The notes: generated by a model not told the origin, from the letters alone. Shown: positions 1 through 10,422, counted from the stretch's first letter. The stretch is 64,000 nt of DNA from an uncultured Ectothiorhodospiraceae bacterium (GCA_945787715.1 CALZJE010000007.1:43312-107311); one strand, 5' to 3'. Program-made: numbers and translations.

Positions 1-810
<810 letters not shown>

Positions 811-817
811 GTGATTT

Positions 818-1651
818 ATGCAAAAAATTGAAACAGTTAAAGAATTTGATGGCTGGCTCTCGCGCTACACTCACGAGTCTGAATGTTGTAATTGTGAAAT
901 GACATTCTCGATATATTTACCACCACAAGCAGAAACACAGGTTGTACCTAGTTTGTATTGGTTATCAGGATTAACCTGTACCGATGACAATTTTCGTGTG
1001 AAGGCCGGGGCTCAACGCTATGCTGCAGAACACGGATTGGCGTTAATCATTCCCGATACAAGTCCAAGAGGTGAAGAAGTTCCAGACTCACCTGACCGAT
1101 ATGATTTGGGAAAAGGAGCAGGATTTTATATTGATGCTACTCAAAATCCATGGCACAAAAATTATCAAATGTATAGCTACATAACAAGAGAACTACCCAA
1201 ATTGATTGAACAGTTTTTTCCAGTTAATGGAAGAAAAGGAATTTTCGGCCATTCAATGGGAGGACATGGAGCATTAATATGCGCTTTGAAAAATCCAAAA
1301 ATGTACCAAAGCGCTTCAGCACTTTCACCCATATGCCATCCTACTAAATGCCCATGGGGTAAAAATATTTTTAAAGAATATTTGGGTAGCGATATTAGTC
1401 AGTGGTCAGCTTATGATGCCTGTAACTTAATAGCAAAAAGTTCTGAAGTGATACCGTTTCTAGTAGATCAAGGTACGAATGACGAATTCCTAGAAGAACA
1501 ATTAATGACGAGCGAACTACAGTCTACGTGTGAAGATTACAACTACCCACTAGAGCTAAGAATGAGAGAAGACTATGATCACAGCTATCATTTCATTGCG
1601 ACTTTTATTGGCGAACATATTCAATATCATGCGAACATCTTACATGAGTAA
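818..1651 (+). CDS. fghA: S-formylglutathione hydrolase
   Basis: Serine hydrolase of the esterase D family that splits S-formylglutathione into formate and glutathione, completing formaldehyde detoxification begun by the upstream dehydrogenase. The 277-residue length is normal. The nucleophile motif GHSMGGHGAL places the serine at residue 146. The acid is D222 in DQGTNDEFL and the histidine is H255 in DHSYHF. The substrate-binding YWLSGLTCTD segment near residue 48 is also typical. The start ATG is preceded by a weak AGGTGA ribosome site. A strong hairpin with a T-run follows, so the frmA-fghA unit ends here. Confidence 0.96.
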   Translation: MQKIETVKEFDGWLSRYTHESECCNCEMTFSIYLPPQAETQVVPSLYWLSGLTCTDDNFRVKAGAQRYAAEHGLALIIPDTSPRGEEVPDSPDRYDLGKGAGFYIDATQNPWHKNYQMYSYITRELPKLIEQFFPVNGRKGIFGHSMGGHGALICALKNPKMYQSASALSPICHPTKCPWGKNIFKEYLGSDISQWSAYDACNLIAKSSEVIPFLVDQGTNDEFLEEQLMTSELQSTCEDYNYPLELRMREDYDHSYHFIATFIGEHIQYHANILHE

Positions 1652-1661
1652 GATGCACAAT

Positions 1662-1702
1662 GGGTAGTGGAGTAAACAACTCCATTGCTCGCCTTTTTTT
1701 TT
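1662..1702 (+). terminator. Rho-independent terminator of frmA-fghA
   Basis: A 12-pair stem (1662-1673 with 1679-1690, including three G-T pairs) closes a five-base AAACA loop. It is followed by GCC and nine consecutive T (1694-1702). It lies 10 bases after the fghA stop. Confidence 0.85.
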
Positions 1703-2034
1703 GGAGATATCTACTGGTTATGCATCTTTCATGTCCCCATCAATACCAGTTTTCTTGAACTATTTTCCTGCTTCTCCTTCCCATCTCGTAGCAAGCGAGA
1801 CATTCTTTTTGCCCATGTTTCACCAATTTTTCTAACACAACAATTTACTTTCAGAATTTTCGAAACTGTTAAGTTTCGTCAAATCAATAGTTTGGGAATT
1901 GTTTTGAAACAATAATCCCATATACTTATCTCTAAACAGATACACACACTCTTTTGTGAACAAAGTTTGATGATCAACAAAAAGAACTATAAATTTTTGT
2001 TAACTTAATTTAAAACGTTTAGGAGATGATAAAA
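1703..2034. other. Intergenic region before the DUF481 gene
   Basis: No credible gene is seen. A 76-codon open frame (1685-1915) begins inside the terminator stem, has no ribosome site and has no recognisable composition. The region should hold the promoter of the outer-membrane protein gene; a TATAAA at 1988-1993 is a possible -10 box, but its -35 partner is poor. The ribosome site AGGAG is at 2021-2025. Confidence 0.4.
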
Positions 2035-2748
2035 ATGCGTAACTATTTAGCAATTGCAGTAAGCGGAATAATGTTAACAGGCACGGCTTTGGGCAACGCC
2101 CAAGCAAATGACGAATGGAAAGGGGATGCCGAGTTAGGGTTATTGTTAACAGATGGAAATACTGAAACACGAACAACCAATGCAAAATTTAAAATTCAAA
2201 ATGAACGTGACAAATGGCGACATACACTTAGCTTAGAAGCACTAAATTCTGGAGATAGCGAAAATACCACGTCAGAGCGTTATACAGGCAAAGGCCAAAC
2301 TGCGTATAAATTTAGCAAATTCAACTACGCTTTTGCAGAAGGTAATGGTGAGCATGATCGATTTAGCGGTTACGATTATCGAGCAAGTATAGTGCTTGGT
2401 TATGGGCGTCGTCTAATGGATGAAAAAGATATGCGTTTGGACGTTGAGCTTGGTCCTGGTTATCGTGAAAGCAAACCCGATGCGACTAAATCAGAAGGTG
2501 AAGGTGTATTCCAAATTGGTGGAAAATTCGACTGGGACATTAGCAAAACAACTTTATTTACACAAGAGTTGAACTCACAAATTGGTGAAGATGCGACTAT
2601 TAGCAAATCGATTACTTCATTAAGCGCACAGATTGTTGGGAATATGGCCATGAAAACATCATTAACAATACGAAATACTTCAGATGTGCCTGAAGGTATT
2701 GAAAAAACAGATAGCGAGTTAGCTGTGACACTGGTTTATAGCTTCTAA
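2035..2748 (+). CDS. DUF481 (YdiY-like) outer-membrane beta-barrel protein
   Basis: About 237 residues. An N-terminal signal peptide (MRNYLAIAVSGIMLTGTALG, cleavage likely near NAQA/ND) is followed by repeated amphipathic strands rich in Gly, Asp, Thr and aromatic residues. It ends in a terminal phenylalanine (LVYSF), the usual outer-membrane barrel end. The DGNTETRTTNAKF segment after the signal is characteristic of DUF481, the family of E. coli YdiY, called salt-induced outer-membrane protein. The start was set at 2035 because AGGAG ends nine bases before it; the ATG at 2026 overlaps that site. Precise function is unknown. It is probably monocistronic, with palindromic repeat copy A starting 4 bases after the stop. 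Confidence 0.85.
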   Translation: MRNYLAIAVSGIMLTGTALGNAQANDEWKGDAELGLLLTDGNTETRTTNAKFKIQNERDKWRHTLSLEALNSGDSENTTSERYTGKGQTAYKFSKFNYAFAEGNGEHDRFSGYDYRASIVLGYGRRLMDEKDMRLDVELGPGYRESKPDATKSEGEGVFQIGGKFDWDISKTTLFTQELNSQIGEDATISKSITSLSAQIVGNMAMKTSLTIRNTSDVPEGIEKTDSELAVTLVYSF

Positions 2749-2752
2749 GTTA

Positions 2753-2919
2753 AACCTAGATTAATCAGTTGATTCACGATTTATAGCACAATCATTTGAT
2801 TTGCTTAGCTATATGAAAAGCATTTGATTCACCAACCAGGTGAACGCAAAATTTTTCACTACGCTAATCAAACCAACTGCTTGCACTCTAAATTCGCGCC
2901 CAACTGATTAATCTAGGTT
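2753..2919 (-). repeat. Palindromic element family 1, copy A (long form, inverted)
   Basis: A 167-base element whose ends are a perfect 19-base inverted repeat (2753-2771 and 2901-2919, AACCTAGATTAATCAGTTG). Its interior is the reverse complement of copy B at 39213-39380. Shared blocks include TCACCAACCAG, GCTATATGAAAA and CACTCTAAATTCGCG-like sequence. No open reading frame of note is present. It lies between the DUF481 gene and the receiver-like gene. It could fold into a long hairpin and serve as a terminator. Confidence 0.8.
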
Positions 2920-3044
2920 AAACCATTCATCCTGCGTTCAGCTCTGAGTAAGTATAGTATTGATTCGTTATTGCAAGGCAAATCATTATAAAAGCATCCC
3001 TCATTCGTTTGTTTGCTTGCTCAGAGTTTTTTTAGGAGATAATT

Positions 3045-3494
3045 ATGGCTACTATTACAATTCCGAAGCGCGATCTAAGAGAAAGAAGTACACCAAACTT
3101 ATTGCAAGTTATCGGCTTCGATCAAATACAATTAAACGTGCTGTATGTAAACTTTGGTAAGTCGGATAGCAATTTTTTATATTCCGCTCTTCAAAGTGAA
3201 TCAAATTCAGAATTTATACTTGCTGATAATTATGCTCAAGCAGCTCGACTAATTAAGCACACTAGTTTTGATCTAATCGTAATAAACTTTAAATCCCCCA
3301 ACTTAAAAACATTCAATTTTCTAGCTGATGTTAGAATCGATATCCAGAGTAAAGCAATACCAGTAATAGGTGTATATCCCAGACAGTTATTAAAGGACTC
3401 GGGGGATATCATTGAAATCGAATTTGATGATGTTGTTCTAAAACCCGTCTCTATAGATAGCTGGATCCATTCAGTAAAAAAAATACTTTATTAA
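3045..3494 (+). CDS. Stand-alone degenerate receiver-domain protein (pseudo-receiver)
   Basis: 149 residues with the strand-helix pattern of a CheY-like receiver but without its active site. The acidic pair is replaced by VLYVNF (33-38). The phospho-acceptor position reads LIVINFKSP, with N81 where Asp belongs. The conserved threonine region is PVIGVYP. Only the lysine of LKPVS (K133) remains. It therefore probably does not accept phosphate in the usual way. The start is supported by TTTAGGAGATAATT directly before the ATG. It is convergent, 5 bases apart, with the CHASE2 histidine kinase operon and may interact with that system, but this is inference from position. A general hypothetical protein is the alternative. 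Confidence 0.65.
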   Translation: MATITIPKRDLRERSTPNLLQVIGFDQIQLNVLYVNFGKSDSNFLYSALQSESNSEFILADNYAQAARLIKHTSFDLIVINFKSPNLKTFNFLADVRIDIQSKAIPVIGVYPRQLLKDSGDIIEIEFDDVVLKPVSIDSWIHSVKKILY

Positions 3495-3499
3495 ATTCT

Positions 3500-6076
3500 T
3501 CAGACATGCAGTTTCTTGAATTCAAGAATAAACTCAGAACCTTTCCCTGGTTCACTGAGTACTTTGATATTGCCTTGATGCTTGTTAACCACTGTTTTCA
3601 CAAACGTTAGGCCCAAACCAACACCACTAGCGATATTTTTAGTTGATGGCATACGCTGATAGCGACCAAACAGTTTTTCAAGGCTTTCTTTCTCTATTCC
3701 ATAACCTTGATCTTTAAACGTACAAATAATCTTTTCATCGTTCTCCACAATGTTGATGATAAGCTCAGTATGCGCCGGACTGTATTTAATTGCATTTGAA
3801 ATCAAGTTTATGAATGTTCTTTCAATAAGATCAAAATCACCCATGATTTCGATACTTGGAGAAGAATAATTCGAATTTATCGTGATATTTTTCTTCTTCG
3901 ATAAAGCCCATTGCTGATCAATGGCATTATCACAAATGCTTACTAAGTTGATTTCTTCAAGGCTTAATTCGCTAATGTTCTCCGCCCTGGCAAACTGAAC
4001 AAATCCTTCTGCCAGACTGAGCGCACGTGAATTAAGAATTCTTAGCCGTTCTAAAAATACTTTTTGTTCATCACCTTGATCACGGCTCTTGGCTAAATCA
4101 AGTTCTGAATTAGTGGAAACAAGTGGAGCTCGCAAATCATGCGATAAGAAATTAATTAACTCTTCTCGTTGACGCTCCTGCTCTTTTAATAAGCTGATAT
4201 CTGAAATATTAATGATTAATCCACTTAACTTCTGAAAACCATCAATGATAGGACTGGTCTTCATAATTATGGACAATCCGCTATCAGTGACTGACTGAAC
4301 AGAAAATGCAGTGTATGACTTGATAGATTGAAATATCTTGTTTTTCAGTGTGCTGCTGTCAATACCGGATTGATCGAGTAAAGTGAGCAAGGGCTTTCCA
4401 ATAAATTCCTCACTCTCAGGCAAGTTAAGAATTTTTATCGCTTCGTGATTAATGTTAACAAGAGTACCAAATTGATTGGTAATTAGAACGCCATCCGGCA
4501 TTTGCTCAATGCTTTCGTCAATAACTTTTCGCATTAAGCGCAATTGATTTGTTGCGTCTTTGACATCTTCCACACGTTGTTGAACAACTTCAATGGTACC
4601 TTTACCTTCTACTGAGGAACTGGCAATAACATTAAAAACAAATTGTTCGATGAGCTCTTGTTGGGTAGGGTTAAGATTTATCGCTCTAGGCCAATTGATA
4701 TAGCAATCCCAACCACTGTTAGTTATTTTTGTGCGCAACACGTTATTGTTATCCGAATATTTTTCACCATATTCAAACCGATGTATTGTGCCAGGTACAA
4801 ATATCTCGAGCCCAATAACAGGAATCATTTTGGAGAGAAATTCAAATTCAGAGTTTATGGAATAAGTTACCTGGTATTTAAGCGCAGCTTTTTCGGAGTT
4901 TAAAAGTACAAGTTCCTCATTGAGCGATTTAATGGCGTAGTCTAATCGGCGCCAACTCCATAGTGGAAAACTGCCAAGTAATACGATAATGGTAGCCATG
5001 GGCGGAATCCATACATATTGATATCTCATAAGCAGGATTGCAAGAAAGGCAGTGCTCATCACCAAAAATCCCGCTGTTAATAGAGCCATGAGAGGAGGTA
5101 AGCGAGGATAAATAAATACTGGTATTAATATTAATATTAATCCGATGATTAATGTTATGTTGTCTTCCGATTTTGTTATAAAACTGTTGCTACGCAATCC
5201 GTGAAATATTGTTGCGTTGATTTCTACTCCCGGCATTGCATGCCTTTGCCCAGAAACAGGAGTAGGTAATACATCACCTAATCCGGTAGCAGTCGCACCG
5301 ACAAATATTATTTTGTCATCTAAAAAACTTAATGGGTAACTCGGCGATAAAACATCTGCAAATGAAACACGATTTAAATGTCCGGGAGGACCAATATACG
5401 GTATATAAACGTGATAGTCTCGAACCCATATATTGGGATTTTCGGCTCCAATATTTTGATTTCTAGTACCTGGAATAAAAGTAATGTCACGATCATAGAC
5501 AAGTCGATAGAGTGGTAAGGCTATGTTATCCCAGTGTGGCTGCCCCAACCCCTCTTTCAAATAGGTGCTTCTAGCAATACCATCTTGATCCAACTCTACA
5601 TGCACATGCCCCAACTCCCGCGTTACATTTGCTAATTCAGGAATGGGTAACGTTTCAATGAGCTGACCATTTAGTCTATTTTGCTCAACCAACACCGGCA
5701 TGATAATCCGATCATTATTTTTAACGGCTTCGATGAGTTCTAAATCACTGATAGGATCGTTGTAATTAATCTCTGAAAAAATTAGATCAAGCACAATTCC
5801 TTTAGCTTTAGTTTGCGAAAGCTTATTAATTAATTCAGCGTGGAGGCTACGCGGCCATGGCCAGCGGCCAAACTGCCTCAAACTTTGTTCATCAATGTCG
5901 ATGATGACAATATCATCTGGCGCGGGTTTTGACCAATACTTAATATGCGCATCATAGATAACATTATCTATACGCCACAGTGCATCACTGAAAAATAATG
6001 CGCAATAACTGACAACTAAAACAATCGCAAACTTGAGTTGCTCAGTGCGCAATAATCGCCGTGGTTTACTGGACAT
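3500..6076 (-). CDS. CHASE2-domain sensor histidine kinase
   Basis: 858-residue membrane kinase. Order: one transmembrane helix (about 15-33), a large extracytoplasmic CHASE2 sensor domain (about 35-300, with DDIVIIDIDEQSL and the DKIIFVGATATGLGD signature), three closely spaced transmembrane helices, and a linker. A PAS domain follows (about 515-630, EQMPDGVLITNQFG). The HisKA domain has the phospho-accepting H646 in SHDLRAPL. The HATPase domain has N-box NLISNAIKYSP, then GYGIEKES and GVGLGLTFVK. It is the last gene of an operon with the OmpR-type regulator and LysM-FecR protein upstream; its start is 27 bases after the FecR gene stop. The CHASE2 ligand is unknown. Classification is secure. 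Confidence 0.93.
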   Translation of the reverse strand: MSSKPRRLLRTEQLKFAIVLVVSYCALFFSDALWRIDNVIYDAHIKYWSKPAPDDIVIIDIDEQSLRQFGRWPWPRSLHAELINKLSQTKAKGIVLDLIFSEINYNDPISDLELIEAVKNNDRIIMPVLVEQNRLNGQLIETLPIPELANVTRELGHVHVELDQDGIARSTYLKEGLGQPHWDNIALPLYRLVYDRDITFIPGTRNQNIGAENPNIWVRDYHVYIPYIGPPGHLNRVSFADVLSPSYPLSFLDDKIIFVGATATGLGDVLPTPVSGQRHAMPGVEINATIFHGLRSNSFITKSEDNITLIIGLILILIPVFIYPRLPPLMALLTAGFLVMSTAFLAILLMRYQYVWIPPMATIIVLLGSFPLWSWRRLDYAIKSLNEELVLLNSEKAALKYQVTYSINSEFEFLSKMIPVIGLEIFVPGTIHRFEYGEKYSDNNNVLRTKITNSGWDCYINWPRAINLNPTQQELIEQFVFNVIASSSVEGKGTIEVVQQRVEDVKDATNQLRLMRKVIDESIEQMPDGVLITNQFGTLVNINHEAIKILNLPESEEFIGKPLLTLLDQSGIDSSTLKNKIFQSIKSYTAFSVQSVTDSGLSIIMKTSPIIDGFQKLSGLIINISDISLLKEQERQREELINFLSHDLRAPLVSTNSELDLAKSRDQGDEQKVFLERLRILNSRALSLAEGFVQFARAENISELSLEEINLVSICDNAIDQQWALSKKKNITINSNYSSPSIEIMGDFDLIERTFINLISNAIKYSPAHTELIINIVENDEKIICTFKDQGYGIEKESLEKLFGRYQRMPSTKNIASGVGLGLTFVKTVVNKHQGNIKVLSEPGKGSEFILEFKKLHV

Positions 6077-6103
6077 TTATTAAAATAATTGAGTTATAAA
6101 TGC

Positions 6104-7450
6104 TTATTCACTGATGAGCAGCGAATAGTATTCGCTAAATGGGCCCAGCTCATCATTTGATGAAATTGCTGCTACGCGCCAGAAATAATTCCCTTCTGAT
6201 AATGGTGCGGAAATACGAAAAAACTGTTGTTCAATCACTTGATCAATTATGAGATCTGAAAAATCGTTAGTTGATGAAACTTGCACACGATAGCCTTTCA
6301 CGTTATCAATGCGAAACCAGTGAAACGTTGGCTTATTCGTCTGTACTTCATCACCATTGCTTGGTGAGTTTAGTTTTGGCTGTGCCAGGGCATCAGTGGA
6401 AGCAAAACCTGCATTAAACTTATGTATTGCAGTTAATCCCTGCAAACCAATTTTATCAATTGCTCTCACAAACAAGATATATTTTCCATTTTTGGGTAAT
6501 GAAACTTTCACGATTGGTTGATGAGATTTAGAGGTAAATACGATATTGTTATCATCATCCTGCGTGCGAATTTCTACATAATAACTCATAGCATCACTTA
6601 CCGAAGGCCAACTAAACTTTATATCTTTACTCATGAGCATTGGTTCTAAATACGCTAAATTCGCTTTAGGTAACAATTTAATTGGCGGAGAAGGTGGCTT
6701 TCCTACTTCTGCGACCGTACCAAAACCCGCGTTTAATACGCTTTCCCCTTGAGGATTACTCACCAAAACCGTACCCTCATCAACACTACTCAACATGCTA
6801 GTTTCATTAGGTACCTGTAAATGAAATTTAGTACCGCGAACCGCAGCTACTGCTGCAGGGGTCATGATTTCAAATCGGCTTTGTGGCTTTTGAAATGGAA
6901 TCACATCGGAAGAAATGTTTCCTCGCTTTAACCTCATTTGTGTATCTACGATCGCCGCTTTATCAACATAATTAATTTGATTTAGCATAAGTATGCTATC
7001 AGACTTTACAGCCATGCGAGAACCATCAGCAAATTCGATAATGGCATAACTTTGATCGGCTGTTTGAATTTGGTATCCATTATTTAGTGGTAAATTGTCT
7101 ATGACCTCAATTCTAATACCGGCCTTATTCACAACTGCTACCGTTCCTTGAGTTGCAATGAGCCTGGCAGATTTAGGTTGATTACTTAACCAAGTGTAGG
7201 GGATATGTATTTTTGTGCCAGGTTGTAATCCTTGCGGGTTAGTGACTTTGTTGTATTCTTGCAGTTTTTTCCAGTCATTAACATTGATTAAAAACCGCTG
7301 AGAAATGTTCCAAATCGAATCTCCAGGGCGAGTAGTATATACCCAATCCTCCGAATGAGCGGTGGGCATAAATAAAAGAAGCAGTAATGTTAAAAGAACG
7401 ACCTGTTTAATACTAAGCACTGTTTTTTGCATCATTTTCGCTATCATCAC
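6104..7450 (-). CDS. LysM and FecR domain periplasmic protein
   Basis: Up to 448 residues. An N-terminal signal peptide (hydrophobic VVLLTLLLLLFMPTAHS) is followed by a LysM peptidoglycan-binding domain (about 36-83, YTTRPGDSIWNISQRF to IHIPYTW). Next is a FecR-type domain (about 95-215, with FADGSRMAV and TPAAVAAVRGTKFHL). The C-terminus has fibronectin-like strands (WPSVSDAMSYYVEIRT, FHWFRIDNVKGYRVQVS). The gene overlaps the upstream response regulator by up to 38 bases, which suggests translational coupling. Internal ATGs at 7435 and 7432 would give a more typical signal peptide and are equally likely starts. It is probably a cell-wall-attached periplasmic component sensing or signalling with the CHASE2 kinase; that role is inferred. 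Confidence 0.88.
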   Translation of the reverse strand: MMIAKMMQKTVLSIKQVVLLTLLLLLFMPTAHSEDWVYTTRPGDSIWNISQRFLINVNDWKKLQEYNKVTNPQGLQPGTKIHIPYTWLSNQPKSARLIATQGTVAVVNKAGIRIEVIDNLPLNNGYQIQTADQSYAIIEFADGSRMAVKSDSILMLNQINYVDKAAIVDTQMRLKRGNISSDVIPFQKPQSRFEIMTPAAVAAVRGTKFHLQVPNETSMLSSVDEGTVLVSNPQGESVLNAGFGTVAEVGKPPSPPIKLLPKANLAYLEPMLMSKDIKFSWPSVSDAMSYYVEIRTQDDDNNIVFTSKSHQPIVKVSLPKNGKYILFVRAIDKIGLQGLTAIHKFNAGFASTDALAQPKLNSPSNGDEVQTNKPTFHWFRIDNVKGYRVQVSSTNDFSDLIIDQVIEQQFFRISAPLSEGNYFWRVAAISSNDELGPFSEYYSLLISE

Positions 7451-8138
7451 TCACGTTTTCTAGTCGATAACCATGTCGATAAATCGAAGTAAGCTTCCAC
7501 CCATTAGCTGGCCGTAATTGCAATTTAGTGCGCACAATACTGATATGCGTATCTACTGTTCTGGTATTTAAATCTGACCTTAATCCCCAAATGCGCTCTA
7601 AAATGTGTCCGCGGCTTAATACGCATCCGATGTTTTCAAACAAAAACAACGCCACTTGAAACTCTCTGCTCGTCAGTTTTATTGCAGTATCATGCAAGTA
7701 AATCGTTTCGTTTTTTTTATCAAATACGTATGGCGGAAAACTTAGCCGCGATTCATTCGCAGTATTTGTTTCGACGCGACGTAACGTTGCATTTATTCGA
7801 GCATACAACTCATTTTGCCTAAGCGGTTTAATAAGATAATCGTCAGCGCCAGCTTCCAAGCCCATGACAATATCATTTTCGCTATCCCTGCTCGTCGTAA
7901 ATAAAATGGGGGATTGAATATTATATTCAGCACGTAGCTGTTTAACGATATCTATACCGTTTGTATCGGGCAATTCCCAATCAACGAGATACAGATCAAA
8001 GCTATCATTAGCTACGCGTCGTAATAAGCTGATTCCAGTTTCAAAATGATGACAGAAATAACCCTTGTCTTTTAGCCAGGCGCTGACTAACTCAGCTTGT
8101 GACACATCATCTTCAAGTAAGGCAATTCTCAACTGCAT
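7413..8138 (-). CDS. OmpR/PhoB-family response regulator
   Basis: 241 residues with an N-terminal receiver domain (acidic residues E9, D10, D11; phospho-acceptor D53 in LYLVDWELP; K104 in LIKPL). The C-terminal winged-helix DNA-binding domain contains LTSREFQVALFLFEN, RTVDTHISIVRTKL and IYRHGYRLE. The start was set at 8138 rather than the upstream ATG at 8153, because GAGAGG lies eight bases before 8138 and inside the longer frame. First gene of the operon with the LysM-FecR protein and CHASE2 kinase, and most likely the kinase's partner. Its targets are unknown, and the operon may regulate itself. Confidence 0.93.
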   Translation of the reverse strand: MQLRIALLEDDVSQAELVSAWLKDKGYFCHHFETGISLLRRVANDSFDLYLVDWELPDTNGIDIVKQLRAEYNIQSPILFTTSRDSENDIVMGLEAGADDYLIKPLRQNELYARINATLRRVETNTANESRLSFPPYVFDKKNETIYLHDTAIKLTSREFQVALFLFENIGCVLSRGHILERIWGLRSDLNTRTVDTHISIVRTKLQLRPANGWKLTSIYRHGYRLENVSDDSENDAKNSA

Positions 8139-8748
8139 CCATGATCCTCTCAATGTACGCTATTTTGACCACAGGGCGAAGTGGTGTTTATATATTCGAA
8201 TTGTACATAGATTTCTTGCCCGTTGGAAACGTAATTTGGATTAACTAATTCATAACAACAAAAGGAAATATCCTGAAATCGGTTGTAAATAACTCGCTTT
8301 TACGGAATATTCACTGAGCAGGTGCTTACCCTACCAACCATAGATTGATGCTATTTGACTGTCGTGAATGTTAGAAATTATAAAAAAACTTCAATCCCTC
8401 ATTCCTACTTTTGAGAGAGAAAATTGGGAATAGGTTGTTGCAACTCCACAATTTGGAAGAAAGCAATCACAAAAAAATAGATGCAAGATCACGAAAACTA
8501 TCTAACTGTGGGCGCAGATATTTGATCAACGATGTTCATATAAAAAAAATGCCTGTTTATTCTACACTTTTTTAAATATCTACATACAGCGACACCAGCG
8601 CTATCATCTAATATCTAAACAGACGCGAAATAAAAACGTACAAATAGATTCACGTCTATCTTTGTTAGCTTGACATCCACCTCAAACAGGCGGATAAATT
8701 TACATGATTTAGAAAAATCCAGCCTTACATACCACGGAGGTTATCGTC
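8139..8748. other. 610-base divergent intergenic region
   Basis: Separates the response-regulator operon (minus) from the metallophosphoesterase gene (plus). It is AT-rich and I see no gene in it. It must hold promoters for both directions. The plus-strand promoter at 8670-8698 is the only clear site; I see no convincing repeat, hairpin terminator or RNA gene in the remainder. Confidence 0.4.
8670..8698 (+). promoter_or_regulatory. Sigma-70-type promoter of the metallophosphoesterase gene
   Basis: TTGACA at 8670-8675, a perfect -35 box, is 17 bases from GATAAA (8693-8698), a four-of-six -10 box. The start codon at 8749 and a CGGAGG ribosome site follow about 50 bases downstream. Confidence 0.6.
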
Positions 8749-10422
8749 ATGTCAGAGAATAGCGAATTTCTTACAAAAGAAGATATTTCTACGCCCGTTG
8801 CAGATCAACCCAATGAACCGGATAGTGGCTCGGTCATTTTAAGCCAAGCATATAAAAGTGCCGGACCCAATCGAAATAACCGACTATGTGTTGTCATCAG
8901 CGATATACATTTAACCGATGGCTCCGTTGGCATCCAAAATCTCAGCAATAAGGCATGGGATGATTTTTTCAATAAGATTGAAGACACATGCCGGAATAAA
9001 CAAATAAAGGAAGTTCATCTTATCTTCGATGGTGATTTTATTGATCTTATACGGAGTGGTGAGTGGGCGGATGAGAATTTTTATCCTTGGCAGCGAAATG
9101 ACGACGGTGAATTGTTCAATAATATTATTAATCGTATTACTCGAAAAATCCTGGAAGTCCATGCGTATTTCTTCTCTCTATTGAGAAACTTTGATTCAAC
9201 GATAAAAGATAAATGTGAATCAGTTGAATCTACAAAGACTATCATCATACTTGGCAATCATGATAAAGAGATCCTCTTAGTTAATGATGCCCTCGCTTAC
9301 TTCTACGAACAAGCACTAGGGAGAACTGCCGAAAGTTTTACAGATGGGGAACGGCGGCATATTGGGCGCATGTATGGTGATAAAGATATGTTTCTTACTG
9401 ACAAGAGCCGTGTGCCCTATTTTCCTTTTTATCATGCTGATAAGGATTTCCGTTTATTCACCACACATGGGCAATGGCGAGACTCAGAAAACAGCGTTGC
9501 AGTAGAAGCTGAAGGGGGTAAGCCTGGCTGGAGTGCAGATGATGGTTGGCAACCTCAAGTCTGGTCCCAGCTCAACTATCGCCCTTTTATAGAATCATGC
9601 TTTGGTGACACTGTTGCTGCTGGAGTGCTATCTACTTTTATTTTCAAGACCAAGAGAGAGTTGGCGAGCAAGAACATTGTTGTTAACCGGCTCAATCACA
9701 TCCTTGATGAACTCGATCTTTATCGCCCATCATATCTCGCTGTACAAAGAATTATTGAAGAATCCAAAGCTATGCGGAAGGCGAAAAAAGATATTGCAGC
9801 AGTGGAAGTAATCGAGAAAAATTTGATGTCATGCGTTGTGTGCTGGTTGAGTTGGGATTTTACACACCAAAGCGCATCAAAAAAGCTTAAATTTCCTCTC
9901 TTGTTTGCACGATTCATATTAAAAGCACTAAAAATATTTGGCAAGAAAATCGAGCTAAGCGCAATTCTATGGGGAATGAAAGGCTTTGCCAGATTAAGCC
10001 ATCAGCGTAGATCCGGTGTTGATTTGAAAAAAATGCGTACGTTCCCAGGTTTTCAACCACCTTTTAGCAATAATGGTTTTCAAATTCATGGTGAGGGCCA
10101 CACCCATAATCCGCTTGAAGAAGAGGCCAATTTAAACAGCCAACTTAGTGAAGCCACCAGAGTAAAATATAACACAAATTTTACATACGTGAATTTCGGG
10201 GCTTGGCGTGATCAAATTATTGCCCGAAAGGACAAAGGTTATCGCCGCAGAGGCATGTTAAGAACATTTAATATTCTTGATTTGAACGCATCAGATGATG
10301 CACCTAATCAGTTAGGTCGGCAATTTTCCTTTTACACTCAGGATGTAGCTATCTGGAGAGATTCACTTGACCGCATAGAAGAGAAAGAAACGAGAGAAGA
10401 GGCTACACAGGTTAACGCTTAG
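8749..10422 (+). CDS. Large calcineurin-like metallophosphoesterase
   Basis: 557-residue phosphoesterase with the two-metal motif set in order: SDIHL (D52, H54), DGDFID (G95-D99), LGNHD (N170-D172), FTTHGQW, and GEGHTHNP near the C-terminus (about 450). About 250 residues separate the GNHD and GHTH motifs, far more than in compact phosphoesterases, so there is a large helical insert (about 270-420). No signal peptide is seen, so it is probably cytoplasmic. The start is backed by CGGAGG upstream and a good promoter. The substrate (nucleotide, phosphoprotein or lipid) cannot be read from the sequence. It stands alone, convergent with glgC. Confidence 0.82.
   Translation: MSENSEFLTKEDISTPVADQPNEPDSGSVILSQAYKSAGPNRNNRLCVVISDIHLTDGSVGIQNLSNKAWDDFFNKIEDTCRNKQIKEVHLIFDGDFIDLIRSGEWADENFYPWQRNDDGELFNNIINRITRKILEVHAYFFSLLRNFDSTIKDKCESVESTKTIIILGNHDKEILLVNDALAYFYEQALGRTAESFTDGERRHIGRMYGDKDMFLTDKSRVPYFPFYHADKDFRLFTTHGQWRDSENSVAVEAEGGKPGWSADDGWQPQVWSQLNYRPFIESCFGDTVAAGVLSTFIFKTKRELASKNIVVNRLNHILDELDLYRPSYLAVQRIIEESKAMRKAKKDIAAVEVIEKNLMSCVVCWLSWDFTHQSASKKLKFPLLFARFILKALKIFGKKIELSAILWGMKGFARLSHQRRSGVDLKKMRTFPGFQPPFSNNGFQIHGEGHTHNPLEEEANLNSQLSEATRVKYNTNFTYVNFGAWRDQIIARKDKGYRRRGMLRTFNILDLNASDDAPNQLGRQFSFYTQDVAIWRDSLDRIEEKETREEATQVNA

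Noticed and set aside
1685..1915. 76-codon open frame after fghA
   Set aside because: Starts inside the terminator stem, no ribosome site, composition not protein-like.
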